In this document: positions 1 through 8,700 of the stretch, one piece after another
Numbering within the stretch: position 1 is the stretch's first letter
Layout: every line of letters starts with the position of its first letter
NCBI RefSeq assembly: GCF_003173335.1
Contig: NZ_QGMZ01000018.1
Location: forward strand, 221,183-285,182
Direction of reading: 5' to 3'
DNA: 64,000 nucleotides
Origin: Methanospirillum stamsii
Lineage (GTDB): Archaea > Halobacteriota > Methanomicrobia > Methanomicrobiales > Methanospirillaceae
Notes under the pieces: model-generated
The model's input: the letters and a program-made list of their open reading frames with translations, nothing else
Databases searched by the model: none
Told to the model about the DNA's origin: nothing
Made by a program: the position numbers and the translations under genes

Positions 1-987
1 ACAATCCTTTCATTGTTGATATTTGTTCAGATCTGTATCGGTGGAGTGCTCATCTTCCTGATGGATGAAGTAGTAACCAAATGGGGTATTGGTTCAGGAG
101 TCGGGCTGTTCATTATTGCAGGTATATCCGAAGCAATTATTAACGGTTTTATTAACTGGGCCCCTGTAAACGATGCATATCCTGTCGGTTTCTTCCCACG
201 GATTTTTGCCGTTGTGCTCGATGGAGCTAACTTTATCCAGTACTTCGGAACGGATTTGATCGCATTTATCACTACCGTCGCAATATTCCTGCTTATTGTG
301 TATGTGGAATCCACCCGTGTTGAGATTCCCCTTGCACATACTCAGGTCCGGGGAGCCAGGGCGAGGTTCCCGGTAAAGCTGATTTACGCAAGTGTTCTGC
401 CAATGATTCTCGTTCGTGTTTTGCAGGCAAATTTCCAGATGATTGGATTGTTCCTAAATAATGTCGGGATTACGATCTTTGGGACATTTGACGGACAGAG
501 TCCAACAAGTGGTCTGATGTGGTATCTGGCCCCAATTAACAGTCCAAGTGACTGGATGTGGTGGATGCCGATGTATACCGGAGGTCATATGCCATGGGAG
601 GTACTCATTCGTCTTGGAATTGATACTGTCTTCATGGTCGTCGGTGGTGCAATATTTGCCCTGTTCTGGGTTAAAACCGCTGGACTTGATTCAAAAGCGG
701 TTGCACGTCAGATTCAGATGTCCGGAATGTCCATTCCTGGTTACCGGCGAAACCCGGCAGTCCTTGAAAAAGTGCTTGACCGTTACATTCCCCGTGTAAC
801 TATAATTGGTGGGGTATTTATCGGTTTAATGTCGGTTGTAGCCAATCTCTTTGGTGTGATCGGTTCTGTATCCGGTACCGGTCTCTTACTGACTGTTTCC
901 ATTACATACCGCCTCTATGAACAGATCGCCAGTGAACAGATCATGGAAATGTATCCGTTCATGCGAACATTCTTTGGTAAAGAATAA
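1..987 (+). CDS. secY: Protein translocase subunit SecY, C-terminal part (gene enters from the left edge)
   Basis: This is the pore subunit of the Sec translocon in the cytoplasmic membrane, which exports or inserts proteins together with SecE and Sec-beta. The reading frame is open from base 1, so the N-terminal roughly one third lies outside the window. Several hydrophobic segments alternate with conserved SecY stretches. Examples are YVESTRVEIPLAH, typical of the cytosolic loop between TM6 and TM7, and AVARQIQMSGMSIPGYR, typical of the ribosome-facing loop between TM8 and TM9. The end TGLLLTVSITYRLYEQI resembles the last TM helix. The adenylate kinase gene starts 13 bases downstream, the usual archaeal order at the end of the spc ribosomal-protein operon. 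Confidence 0.95.
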   Translation, partial: TILSLLIFVQICIGGVLIFLMDEVVTKWGIGSGVGLFIIAGISEAIINGFINWAPVNDAYPVGFFPRIFAVVLDGANFIQYFGTDLIAFITTVAIFLLIVYVESTRVEIPLAHTQVRGARARFPVKLIYASVLPMILVRVLQANFQMIGLFLNNVGITIFGTFDGQSPTSGLMWYLAPINSPSDWMWWMPMYTGGHMPWEVLIRLGIDTVFMVVGGAIFALFWVKTAGLDSKAVARQIQMSGMSIPGYRRNPAVLEKVLDRYIPRVTIIGGVFIGLMSVVANLFGVIGSVSGTGLLLTVSITYRLYEQIASEQIMEMYPFMRTFFGKE

Positions 988-1000
988 AAGAGATTCCAAT

Positions 1001-1573
1001 ATGACCGGGAAGAAAGTCATTATTACCGGAGTGCCCGGGGTCGGAAAGACCTCGGTCATTACTGAGTCAATCAGACGGCTTGAGGAAGAAGGGGTACCAT
1101 ATCAGAGTATTAATTTTGGTACCTTTATGTTTGAAGTTGCACAAAAAGAGAATATGGTTCAGGACCGCGATGAAATGCGGAAACTGGATAAAAACACTCA
1201 AAAACGGCTTCAACAACTAGCTTCCCAGGCGATTGCCCGGATTGATGGGAACGTCATAATCGATACTCATGCATCGGTTAAGACTCCTGTCGGTTTTCTT
1301 GCCGGACTACCTGAATGGGTATTAAAAGAATTAAAACCCGATCTAATAATTCTTGTAGAGACAGATTCTGATCAAATTCTGAAACGCAGGTTATCTGACG
1401 CATCACGAGTTCGGGATATTGAAGGATACAGGGATATTCAGGATCATCAGGATTTTAACCGTGCAGTAGCAGCAGCATATGCGATGTTTACCGGATGTAC
1501 GATTCGATATATCAAAAATCCGGACTTTTTGCTTGAAAAAGCAGTAGAAGATATGGTCCAGACCCTTAGGTAA
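1001..1573 (+). CDS. adkA: Archaeal adenylate kinase
   Basis: Converts ATP plus AMP to two ADP in the cytosol. The 190-residue length and the P-loop GVPGVGKTS at about residues 9-17 match the trimeric archaeal AdkA family, which is unrelated in detail to bacterial Adk. I chose the ATG at 1001 because it puts the P-loop beta strand at the N-terminus. An upstream in-frame start at 917 would overlap secY deeply. The arginine-rich segment near residues 125-140 (KRRLSDASRVRD) fits the lid. It lies between secY and the DUF106 gene, as in many euryarchaea, and is probably cotranscribed with them. Confidence 0.95.
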   Translation: MTGKKVIITGVPGVGKTSVITESIRRLEEEGVPYQSINFGTFMFEVAQKENMVQDRDEMRKLDKNTQKRLQQLASQAIARIDGNVIIDTHASVKTPVGFLAGLPEWVLKELKPDLIILVETDSDQILKRRLSDASRVRDIEGYRDIQDHQDFNRAVAAAYAMFTGCTIRYIKNPDFLLEKAVEDMVQTLR

Positions 1574-1577
1574 CATA

Positions 1578-2180
1578 ATGGCATCTCAATCAACAACGAT
1601 GAGTATGATGCCCCTGATCCTGGCGATGGGGCTGCTTTTTATAGCGAGTATTGAATCTGTCAGGAATACCTTAGGAACATCACTAAATGTGGTATTAGGT
1701 CCTCTTGTTGATTCTTTTCATATACCATTTTATATTGTTATTATCATCCTTTCTGCGATGACCGGTTTTTATTCTTCTATCATCCAGAAATATACTATTA
1801 ATTATAAGAAGATGAAAGAGACGCAAAACCGGATGAAAGAGTTCCAAAAGGAATATCGGGAAGCGATGCTCTCAAAGGATGAGAAAAAGATTAAGAAGAT
1901 GGAATCCAAGCGGGATAAAATGATGAAGGACCAGATGGAGATGAGTCAGGCCCAGTTTAAGCCGATGGGGTACATTATGGTCATAACGTTACCCATCTTC
2001 TTCTGGCTCATATTTAGGCTCAATAATTTTGATGCCATGATCAATATGCCATTCTTTGGTCTGGTTCATCTGACCGACCTGATTCTTGGGCCGGCTCCTG
2101 CCTGGATCATCTGGTACATGCTTTGTTCCATAACACTTTCCCAGGTAATCAGGAAGGCCCTTGATATCGGGGGACTGTAA
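1578..2180 (+). CDS. DUF106 membrane insertase-like protein (YidC/EMC3/TMCO1 superfamily)
   Basis: A 200-residue membrane protein of the archaeal DUF106 family. Family knowledge places it in the Oxa1 superfamily with YidC, EMC3 and TMCO1, so a role in inserting membrane proteins beside SecY is likely. The sequence shows hydrophobic segments near residues 10-28 and 47-65. A very charged, probably coiled-coil cytosolic hairpin follows at about 75-125, rich in K, E, M and Q. Further hydrophobic segments lie near 135-150 and 160-185. The charged hairpin between TM segments is the hallmark of the superfamily. It starts 4 bases after adkA and its stop overlaps the start of cmk (TAATG), so translation is probably coupled. 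Confidence 0.88.
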   Translation: MASQSTTMSMMPLILAMGLLFIASIESVRNTLGTSLNVVLGPLVDSFHIPFYIVIIILSAMTGFYSSIIQKYTINYKKMKETQNRMKEFQKEYREAMLSKDEKKIKKMESKRDKMMKDQMEMSQAQFKPMGYIMVITLPIFFWLIFRLNNFDAMINMPFFGLVHLTDLILGPAPAWIIWYMLCSITLSQVIRKALDIGGL

Positions 2181-2713
2181 TGCGCATTACGATCAGCGGG
2201 CTTCCTGGTAGTGGAACCACCTCACTCACCTATCATCTTGCTGAAATTCACCGGATGGATGTCATATCCGCCGGAGAAGTATTCAGGCAGATGGCAAAAG
2301 AGCGAGGGCATACTCTTGCAGAATTTGGTGCTTTCTGTGAGGAAGATCCATCGGTTGATAAGCTGATCGATGAAAGACAACGGGATATTGTTCTCTCAAA
2401 TCCTCATATTATTGCTGAAGCAAGATTATCCGGATGGATGATTCCTGAAGCAGATTTGAAAATATGGCTCAAAGCCTCGCTTGAATGCAGGGTGAAACGA
2501 ATTCTTGCTCGTGATCAATTTGCTGACTTTGATGCGGCAATGAAGGCAACTGAAGAACGTGAAGCAAGTGAAGCACTTCGCTATAAAAAATATTATAATA
2601 TTGATATTTGTTCTCTGACTCCTTATCAAATGGTGCTGGATACTGAGATGTGGACCGTTGAACAATTGGGGAATATTGTCTCTTCTGCAATAAATGCAAT
2701 AAAAAACCCCTGA
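2180..2713 (+). CDS. cmk: Archaeal cytidylate kinase
   Basis: Phosphorylates CMP (and dCMP) with ATP. The 177-residue protein opens with the P-loop GLPGSGTTS at residues 7-15; the Thr-Thr ending in place of Lys-Ser/Thr is characteristic of archaeal cytidylate kinases. ISAGEVFRQMAKERG (about 30-44) is the nucleoside-monophosphate binding helix. The ATG overlaps the stop of the DUF106 gene by one base. In other euryarchaea the genes for L34e, L14e and Cbf5 often follow or interleave here. In this window the operon stops at cmk and a convergent gene follows after 8 bases. Confidence 0.92.
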   Translation: MRITISGLPGSGTTSLTYHLAEIHRMDVISAGEVFRQMAKERGHTLAEFGAFCEEDPSVDKLIDERQRDIVLSNPHIIAEARLSGWMIPEADLKIWLKASLECRVKRILARDQFADFDAAMKATEEREASEALRYKKYYNIDICSLTPYQMVLDTEMWTVEQLGNIVSSAINAIKNP

Positions 2714-2723
2714 ATAAGGGGTT
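2705..2723. terminator. Inverted repeat at the convergent cmk/ligase gene ends
   Basis: AACCCC and GGGGTT are separated by 7 bases and span the stop codons of both convergent genes. A perfect 6-bp stem at a convergent junction suggests a shared transcription end. Archaeal termination usually relies on T-tracts, and only a short A6 run flanks this hairpin, so its role is uncertain. Confidence 0.4.
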
Positions 2724-4074
2724 ATCTCCTATCAATTAATCTTTTAGGTCTGCCTCGTATCTGGTGTAATTCTAATCCTCCAGGTCCGGTTATGTGGATC
2801 AGAATCTGAAATACTCCTTCATCATAACTTCCGGCGAGTTTGGGCTTATTTTTTAATATTGAGTTGATGATGGTATCTGAAATATCGTGAATGCTGCATG
2901 CATCCTTATCCTCGGCTTCGACTGATATCCGGAGAGTAATTTCGTTCTCTTCTTCTCCATATACAAATGCTTCATATTCGCCGGTTAGGGAAGGAAGGTT
3001 TTCTGGCTGGAATACAGCACGTTCTATATCTATCCGGTTAATCGGAACCTCGAAGATCTGAATGGTTTCTGTTTCCCGCCATGGATTTTTTATCCTCATG
3101 TGGGTTCTACCACAGGAACACCTGCTTCTGCTGATTACTTTTGTTGTGTCATCAGTATCATAATTGATGAGCAGCGAGCCACACTTTTCTCCAGGTTTCA
3201 GGAGGGTTGTAAGTACGATATGTCCCTCTTCCCCATCCGGAAGGAATCTCTGGTGCCTTGGATCATGAATATCGAGATGAACGATATCCTCCGGAACATG
3301 AAGGCCGGCAAGTGCTTTGCATTCTCCACACATAGTTCCTTCAGTGCTTCCATAACTGTTGTAAACTTCACAATCATAGAGCTCCTGTACATATTTTCTT
3401 GATTCATCTGCAAAACTCTCCCCTCCGATTACGAGACGTTGCAGACTTGAAGATGCAGGGTCCATCCCTTCTGTTTTCATTCTCCGCGCCAGGCGCAAAA
3501 ATTTGAATACACTCCCAACTATCCCGGTTGGTTTATATGATTGGATAAGACGTATCGGGAAGGTGCATTTTCCGGTTGGGATAATGCTCATTCCTACTTC
3601 TCGTGCTGCAAGGGTCATGGTGTTGGCACCGACGTTCATTCCATAACTGGCACAGATAATCAGTTTGTCTCCAGGTGAAAACCCTTGTGAGACAAATATT
3701 CGTCCGTATTTTTCTGCATATCGTTTCCAGTCATCCCAGGAGAGGAAAAAACTCTTTGGCGTACCACTGGTCCCGCTGGTTTCATGAATAGTGTAGACAT
3801 CTTTCCAGTCAAGGCTTTTAAGCATAAATTCCTGCGTTACCGGGGGTTGGTTCTCCCTGATAACCTGACCGTTTATAACGGGTAATTCAAGCAGGTCTTC
3901 ATGACTTTTGATATCTCCCGGGGTAACGTTGTGTTCCCGGAAATATTTTTTATAAAAAGGTGAATGCTCTGCAGCATAGTCTATTGTATATCGGATCCGC
4001 TCGTCAATCAGGGCTTCAAGATCCGGATAATTCATCGTTTCTATTTCAGGTCTGAGATACTCTGATGCGTGCAT
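2722..4074 (-). CDS. AMP-forming acyl ligase of the phenylacetate-CoA ligase / coenzyme F390 synthetase family
   Basis: An acyl-adenylate-forming enzyme of 450 residues (COG1541 type). The adenylation P-loop-like motif TSGTSGTPKSF lies at about residues 100-110. YGSTEGT near 242 is the family's aromatic-GxTE motif, and CSCGR near 337 is the small Cys motif before the C-terminal subdomain. Members activate an aryl or fatty acid with ATP and transfer it to CoA. In methanogens, the related coenzyme F390 synthetase adenylylates F420. Both substrates are possible here and the sequence alone does not decide. It has no operon partners, being convergent with cmk and divergent from the receptor genes. 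Confidence 0.8.
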   Translation of the reverse strand: MHASEYLRPEIETMNYPDLEALIDERIRYTIDYAAEHSPFYKKYFREHNVTPGDIKSHEDLLELPVINGQVIRENQPPVTQEFMLKSLDWKDVYTIHETSGTSGTPKSFFLSWDDWKRYAEKYGRIFVSQGFSPGDKLIICASYGMNVGANTMTLAAREVGMSIIPTGKCTFPIRLIQSYKPTGIVGSVFKFLRLARRMKTEGMDPASSSLQRLVIGGESFADESRKYVQELYDCEVYNSYGSTEGTMCGECKALAGLHVPEDIVHLDIHDPRHQRFLPDGEEGHIVLTTLLKPGEKCGSLLINYDTDDTTKVISRSRCSCGRTHMRIKNPWRETETIQIFEVPINRIDIERAVFQPENLPSLTGEYEAFVYGEEENEITLRISVEAEDKDACSIHDISDTIINSILKNKPKLAGSYDEGVFQILIHITGPGGLELHQIRGRPKRLIDRR

Positions 4075-4098
4075 TTTTGAATCATAGGTGCAAGAATT

Positions 4099-4106
4099 GT
4101 TTATAC
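4099..4106 (+). promoter_or_regulatory. TATA box of the pseudokinase receptor genes
   Basis: GTTTATAC ends 25 bases before the ATG at 4132. Archaeal transcription starts about 25 bases after the TATA box, so the transcript would be leaderless or have a leader of only a few bases. The 57-base gap also has to hold the promoter of the divergent ligase gene. Confidence 0.5.
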
Positions 4107-4131
4107 ATTTCTTAGGTTTTGGAAGGGACGA

Positions 4132-6174
4132 ATGCCAGGTTCAGATTATTTCAGAGAAAAATTTGTCAGATTTGTAATAATCAGTCTTATTTTCATTTTT
4201 TTTCAGGGCGTTCCTGTTTTAGCGGTGAATGGAATGTATGACAATCCCTCCTCCAATGTCGGATATTACATGGGAGAGTATGTTTCAGATACGATTCCTT
4301 CGAGCATTGAAGCAGGTTCAACATATCCGATAACCATTACCTATCGGAATGCCGGTATGGTCTCATGGGAATGGGGCGTTGAAAAATTCGGGCTCCTTTA
4401 CCAGGGATTACAATCTTCAATAGAAGTTGAACCTGTTTTTTCTCAAATTCCATCTGATATTAAGGTGGAAACACAGGAGGATTTTTCTTTTCCCTTCACC
4501 CTCACCCCGCCGGAAAAACCGGGAGAGTATGATCTCAGTTTTTCCATGTCTACCCGGAAGGGAGATAACAAGTATACTCCTTTCTCCAATGGGTTTACCA
4601 AAAAGATAACCGTAATACCAAAGGAAGGTGTCTCTTCCGGAGATGTCGGATCAATAATCGTTGATTCTAATCCCTCAAAGGCAACCGTTCAGATGGGCGG
4701 GGAAGAGAAAGGAATAACTCCCCTGACGCTCCCTGATTTAAATCCTGCGAAATATGAAATTACCATTACCCATCCTGATTACCCGACAAAATGGACCCAG
4801 GTCCAGGTAGAGGCCGGATCGGTCAGCAGAGTTACTGTTGATCTGACAACCGGTGAGATACCTTCCGTAAAAACTGAAAAGCTTCTAAAATTTACCCCCC
4901 TTGGATGGGTAATCGATAACCTGCCTCTGCTTATTATTACTATTGTTGTATTATTCCTGGGATTTCAAATCCTCATGATGAATACCACCCGTATTCCTGA
5001 AAATCACCCGATACGGCGGTTTACAAGGCCGATTATTCTTGTATCCTCCTCTCCGGATGGAAAAGGAAGATTTCGAAGGGCTGAAAAAGAAAAGGGAAAA
5101 GGGGGTACATCGGGTGACAGCACAACGAATACCGGGCCTGGAGGATTATCGGAGCAGAAGAAGTCTGTAAAAACTTCCGGTTCAGGCACGGGAAAAGAAA
5201 ATGCAGTGCGTGACCGGACTTTACGACGGGAAGAAGGGGGTGGTATTCAGAAACCCATTGAAACCGATGAGGAAAACCCGGATATCAATGTGGATGATCC
5301 AGACCAGGAAGGGAAAGAAATTGAAGGCATGTGGGGGTTTCCGCATGCTCTTCGTGATCGGTATGAACCACTGGGCATTGCCGGATCTGATTCATATGCC
5401 CGTGTCTATAAAGTCCGGAAAAAAGATACCGGAGCGGTAAGGGCCTTAAAAATTGGTAATATGAAACAGGAAGGAAGCGAAATACTACAGAAGGAGACTT
5501 CAGTATGGCGCTCACTTCGTCATCCAAATATTGTTCATCTGTTTCGGTCTGAATTTCTTGATGATATGTCCTATCTTGAGAATGAGTACCTTGGGGGAAT
5601 AACGTACAAGGGGAACCACCATACCTCATTGTGCGGGCTCCCAAAACCAATCCGGGAGCATTATGCAGTCTCCCTTATAAATGATATTGCGGAGGGCCTC
5701 AAATATGCCCATGATATCGGTGTCCGGCATTACCACCTTCAGACCGGAGATGTTCTCCTGACTCCCAAACTCCGGGCAAAGGTATCCGGATTTGCGAGGG
5801 GGAGGAATGAACTTGGGTTTTCCATCAAGGATTCTGATGTTCGTGAAGCAGATGCTGCTTTTATATCCCCCGAACAAAAAAATTCAGAACGATATGGTAA
5901 TCCTGGTAGAAGAACTGATATTTATCAGCTTGGTGTAATCTTTTATGAACTCCTGACCGGATACCTCCCATATAGTCCGGAAGCGTTCAAGGCATCAGGA
6001 AAACCCGGATCTTTTAAGGATCACTCTGAAGAGTTGGTTCTTCCTTCTGAGATCCGGAAAAATCTGGCAGTCTATGATCCAATCGTCTTAAAAATGTTAT
6101 CCCTGAAGAAATCTGATCGATATGACCTGATGGATGAATTATTATCTGACTTGAATGCTTTCAGAAAGGCCTAA
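4132..6174 (+). CDS. Membrane receptor pseudokinase 1 (Ig-like sensor, PEGA domain, TM, degenerate Ser/Thr kinase fold)
   Basis: A 680-residue putative signalling protein. Residues about 12-32 form a signal anchor. About 50-160 is an exported Ig-like region with a pattern like the Nbr1/FW fold (NAGMVSWEWGVEKFGLLYQG). About 170-242 is a PEGA domain with GITPLTLPDLNPAKYEITI. One TM segment lies at about 263-282, followed by a charged linker. A kinase fold runs from about 408 to the end. The VAIK lysine is kept (K440). The catalytic loop reads RHYHLQTGDVLL, so HRD is HYH (533-535), and DFG is SGF (552-554). The PEQ and TDIYQLGVIFYELLTG motifs of the C-lobe are intact. It should therefore bind partners or nucleotide rather than phosphorylate by the usual mechanism. 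It is first of three tandem paralogues. Confidence 0.85.
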   Translation: MPGSDYFREKFVRFVIISLIFIFFQGVPVLAVNGMYDNPSSNVGYYMGEYVSDTIPSSIEAGSTYPITITYRNAGMVSWEWGVEKFGLLYQGLQSSIEVEPVFSQIPSDIKVETQEDFSFPFTLTPPEKPGEYDLSFSMSTRKGDNKYTPFSNGFTKKITVIPKEGVSSGDVGSIIVDSNPSKATVQMGGEEKGITPLTLPDLNPAKYEITITHPDYPTKWTQVQVEAGSVSRVTVDLTTGEIPSVKTEKLLKFTPLGWVIDNLPLLIITIVVLFLGFQILMMNTTRIPENHPIRRFTRPIILVSSSPDGKGRFRRAEKEKGKGGTSGDSTTNTGPGGLSEQKKSVKTSGSGTGKENAVRDRTLRREEGGGIQKPIETDEENPDINVDDPDQEGKEIEGMWGFPHALRDRYEPLGIAGSDSYARVYKVRKKDTGAVRALKIGNMKQEGSEILQKETSVWRSLRHPNIVHLFRSEFLDDMSYLENEYLGGITYKGNHHTSLCGLPKPIREHYAVSLINDIAEGLKYAHDIGVRHYHLQTGDVLLTPKLRAKVSGFARGRNELGFSIKDSDVREADAAFISPEQKNSERYGNPGRRTDIYQLGVIFYELLTGYLPYSPEAFKASGKPGSFKDHSEELVLPSEIRKNLAVYDPIVLKMLSLKKSDRYDLMDELLSDLNAFRKA

Positions 6175-6180
6175 TCCACG

Positions 6181-6190
6181 CATTTATATA
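6181..6190 (+). promoter_or_regulatory. Internal TATA box before the second receptor gene
   Basis: CATTTATATA lies 39 bases before the ATG at 6229, in the only sizeable gap of the receptor cluster. Genes two to four would be transcribable independently of the first. Confidence 0.45.
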
Positions 6191-6228
6191 GGCGGCACAC
6201 CTACTAGATTGATTATTGGTAATTCCGG

Positions 6229-8700
6229 ATGTATGCCCGAATTCTTGCGTTATGCCTAATTTGTACTTCCCCTTTTATAGCCGGAGCGTTGGCAGATCTG
6301 GATATTGGTATTCCAGGTTTTGGTCCTTCATATGTGAGTGACACGATTCCTGACCGGGTACTTCCCGGTCATTCATACCCGGTTCTTGTTTCGTTCAGGA
6401 ATAGCGGACTTGTGAGCTGGGAAGATGAGATGAGGCGGTTTGGCCTGTTATATGAAGGAGATTATTCAAAAATTACGGCAATCCCTTCATTTGTCGGGTT
6501 AACAAAAGGCATGAACATCACTCCGGGGAAAGTGGCAACATTCGGTTTTACACTGCTTCCTCTTGGTATTCCCGGGACGTATGATCTGAAATTTTCTGTG
6601 GTTATGCGGTCCGGAACAGGTGATCAGAAAGTTACCGAAACCTATGTGAAAAGGGTAGTAATTGTTCCAACAGATGGAATTTCTTCACCGGTGAATGGAT
6701 CTGTTTTTGTCGAGAGTCCGATTCTTGATATGAAAGTATCAATGGGTTCTCAGACAATTGGTAACATTCCTGCAATAATCGCAGATATCAAACCTGGTAG
6801 TTATGAAATCCGCGTTTCCAATCAATCCTTTGATAAAACCTATCCGGCTGATGTTGAACGGGGTACGATGACCCGGCTATTTATCCGGGGTGATGAAAAC
6901 CCTCCGGTCATTGAGAAAAAAAAGGCCGGACCTGTTTCAGATGGCACGCTTCTTGGATATATCGAAGCAAATATTCCACTAATCCTGATTATCCTTCTGA
7001 TAATTTGTGCTTGTTCTGGTGTGGCAATACATGGGCTCCGAAAAAGAAGGCGACTTGAAGAAAAGCAGGAAAAGAAAGAAGAAAAAGATAATGAATCTGA
7101 AGATCGGGATAGCGAGAGATTAAAACAGGAAAAAAAACTCCTTGAAAAAGTCCATAGTAAAAAACCACTTATTGAGGGGATTTCATCAACCGGAACCGGT
7201 GGATCAGGAGGGATGGACTCCGCCCGAATGGAGGATCCAGGTAAATCAATTAAATCCGGAAACGTTGTGCGAAAGGACGGGACTATCTCTCACAAAAAGA
7301 AAGCATCTGCACAGAAAAGCAAGGATAAAAGTTCCTCATTACCTGATATAGATATTCAGGTCCGTGACATTGAGGCAAAACCAGGGTCTGCTGTTGCAAG
7401 TATCGGTATATCCAATCATTCAGAGAACGGAATACGTGTTGAGGATATGGATATCGGGGCTGGTGGTTTTGGGATACTCCCCGTCGAATTATCTGAACCA
7501 ACAGACGATGCACCTGAGGTCGTTCTCCCTCTCCGAATACTCATAAGCGGTTCTGAATTCTTAAAGAACATTTCAATACCCTATAATCGTGGTGTTGCCC
7601 TTCTTGCCCGTGGAGTTGTAGAAAAAGCATATGAATATTTCAGGACCTTGTTGCAGTCTGACCCGGATAATGTTGAAGCGAATATCAATCAGGCTCAAAT
7701 CCTTTTAAAATGGGGATTGGAGGAAGAAGCCGCTTTATTGCTGGAAGAAATCCTGAAATCAGATCCCTCAAATGAAGAAATTCTTGAAGCAATAGAGAGG
7801 ATACGGGAAGCGAATAATCGAAAGAAAAAGAAGGCTGAACCTGAAATAGTGAAAAAAATTCCCGGGTATCCGGATGAATTACTTGACCGATATACTCCTA
7901 TCCGGGTGCTGGGAGATGATCCTTTTGCTACGGTTATTCTTGTAAGAAGGAATGATACCGGAGAATTACGGGCTTTAAAAATTCCACGAACAACAGAAAC
8001 AATTAGTTCATCATTGTATACGGAAATTTCACTGCTTTATCAACTAAAGCATCCGTATGTACTCCGGATGTTCAGGGCAGAATTTTCACCGATCGTCATG
8101 CTTGAACTGGAGTATGTTGCAGGAGGGTTTTATGACGGAAAACAGAGGATGAATCTGTTTGATCTCCCGGTGCCTCTCCCTGAGGATATCTGGTTTCCCC
8201 TTTTAGAGAAAATTTCAGAGGGTCTTTTATATCTACACAAACAGGGTGTTCGCCACTATCATTTATCTCCTAAGCACATTCTCCTTGATGAACCGATGGT
8301 GCCTAAAATATCTGGTCTCATCCGGGAATCGCTCAGGGGTGCCGGAGGAAGTGGGAAAGAAGAATTTTTTGCTCGTGCTCCTGAACAAATAGATCCTGAA
8401 TTTTTTGGAAAACCCGGGAAAAGAACCGATATTTTTTTACTTGGTGCCATATGGTTCTGGTTTGTCAGTGGGAAAATTATCAATCCTGAAGGGGTTGATG
8501 TCGATTCCGGAGATGATAAACTTCGTCTGTCATCAATCGATATGCATTATGCCCGGTATGATTATTGTTTTCAGAAACTTGTTGCACGGTATAAACGCGA
8601 TCGCTATTCTTCTGTTGAAATCTTTTTACGCGATATCCGAGAAATGAATCAGTTGCCGCATGAATCTGATGATTTGTTGATTTCTGGAGACGAGTCATGA
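6229..8700 (+). CDS. Membrane receptor pseudokinase 2, with TPR insert
   Basis: An 823-residue paralogue of the preceding gene. It has a signal peptide (about 1-22), the same Ig-like region with SFRNSGLVSWEDE, a PEGA-like region ending near 220, and a TM segment at about 246-265. A long lysine- and glutamate-rich linker follows. Unlike paralogue 1, it has a second cytoplasmic beta domain and a TPR-like helical repeat (about 445-530; GVALLARGVVEKAYEYF begins it). The kinase fold covers about 550-810. The VAIK lysine is present (K584). HRD is HYH (676-678) and DFG is SGL (695-697), while APEQ and KRTDIFLLG are kept. The stop overlaps the next gene by 4 bases (ATGA), so the two are translated from one mRNA. 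Confidence 0.85.
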   Translation: MYARILALCLICTSPFIAGALADLDIGIPGFGPSYVSDTIPDRVLPGHSYPVLVSFRNSGLVSWEDEMRRFGLLYEGDYSKITAIPSFVGLTKGMNITPGKVATFGFTLLPLGIPGTYDLKFSVVMRSGTGDQKVTETYVKRVVIVPTDGISSPVNGSVFVESPILDMKVSMGSQTIGNIPAIIADIKPGSYEIRVSNQSFDKTYPADVERGTMTRLFIRGDENPPVIEKKKAGPVSDGTLLGYIEANIPLILIILLIICACSGVAIHGLRKRRRLEEKQEKKEEKDNESEDRDSERLKQEKKLLEKVHSKKPLIEGISSTGTGGSGGMDSARMEDPGKSIKSGNVVRKDGTISHKKKASAQKSKDKSSSLPDIDIQVRDIEAKPGSAVASIGISNHSENGIRVEDMDIGAGGFGILPVELSEPTDDAPEVVLPLRILISGSEFLKNISIPYNRGVALLARGVVEKAYEYFRTLLQSDPDNVEANINQAQILLKWGLEEEAALLLEEILKSDPSNEEILEAIERIREANNRKKKKAEPEIVKKIPGYPDELLDRYTPIRVLGDDPFATVILVRRNDTGELRALKIPRTTETISSSLYTEISLLYQLKHPYVLRMFRAEFSPIVMLELEYVAGGFYDGKQRMNLFDLPVPLPEDIWFPLLEKISEGLLYLHKQGVRHYHLSPKHILLDEPMVPKISGLIRESLRGAGGSGKEEFFARAPEQIDPEFFGKPGKRTDIFLLGAIWFWFVSGKIINPEGVDVDSGDDKLRLSSIDMHYARYDYCFQKLVARYKRDRYSSVEIFLRDIREMNQLPHESDDLLISGDES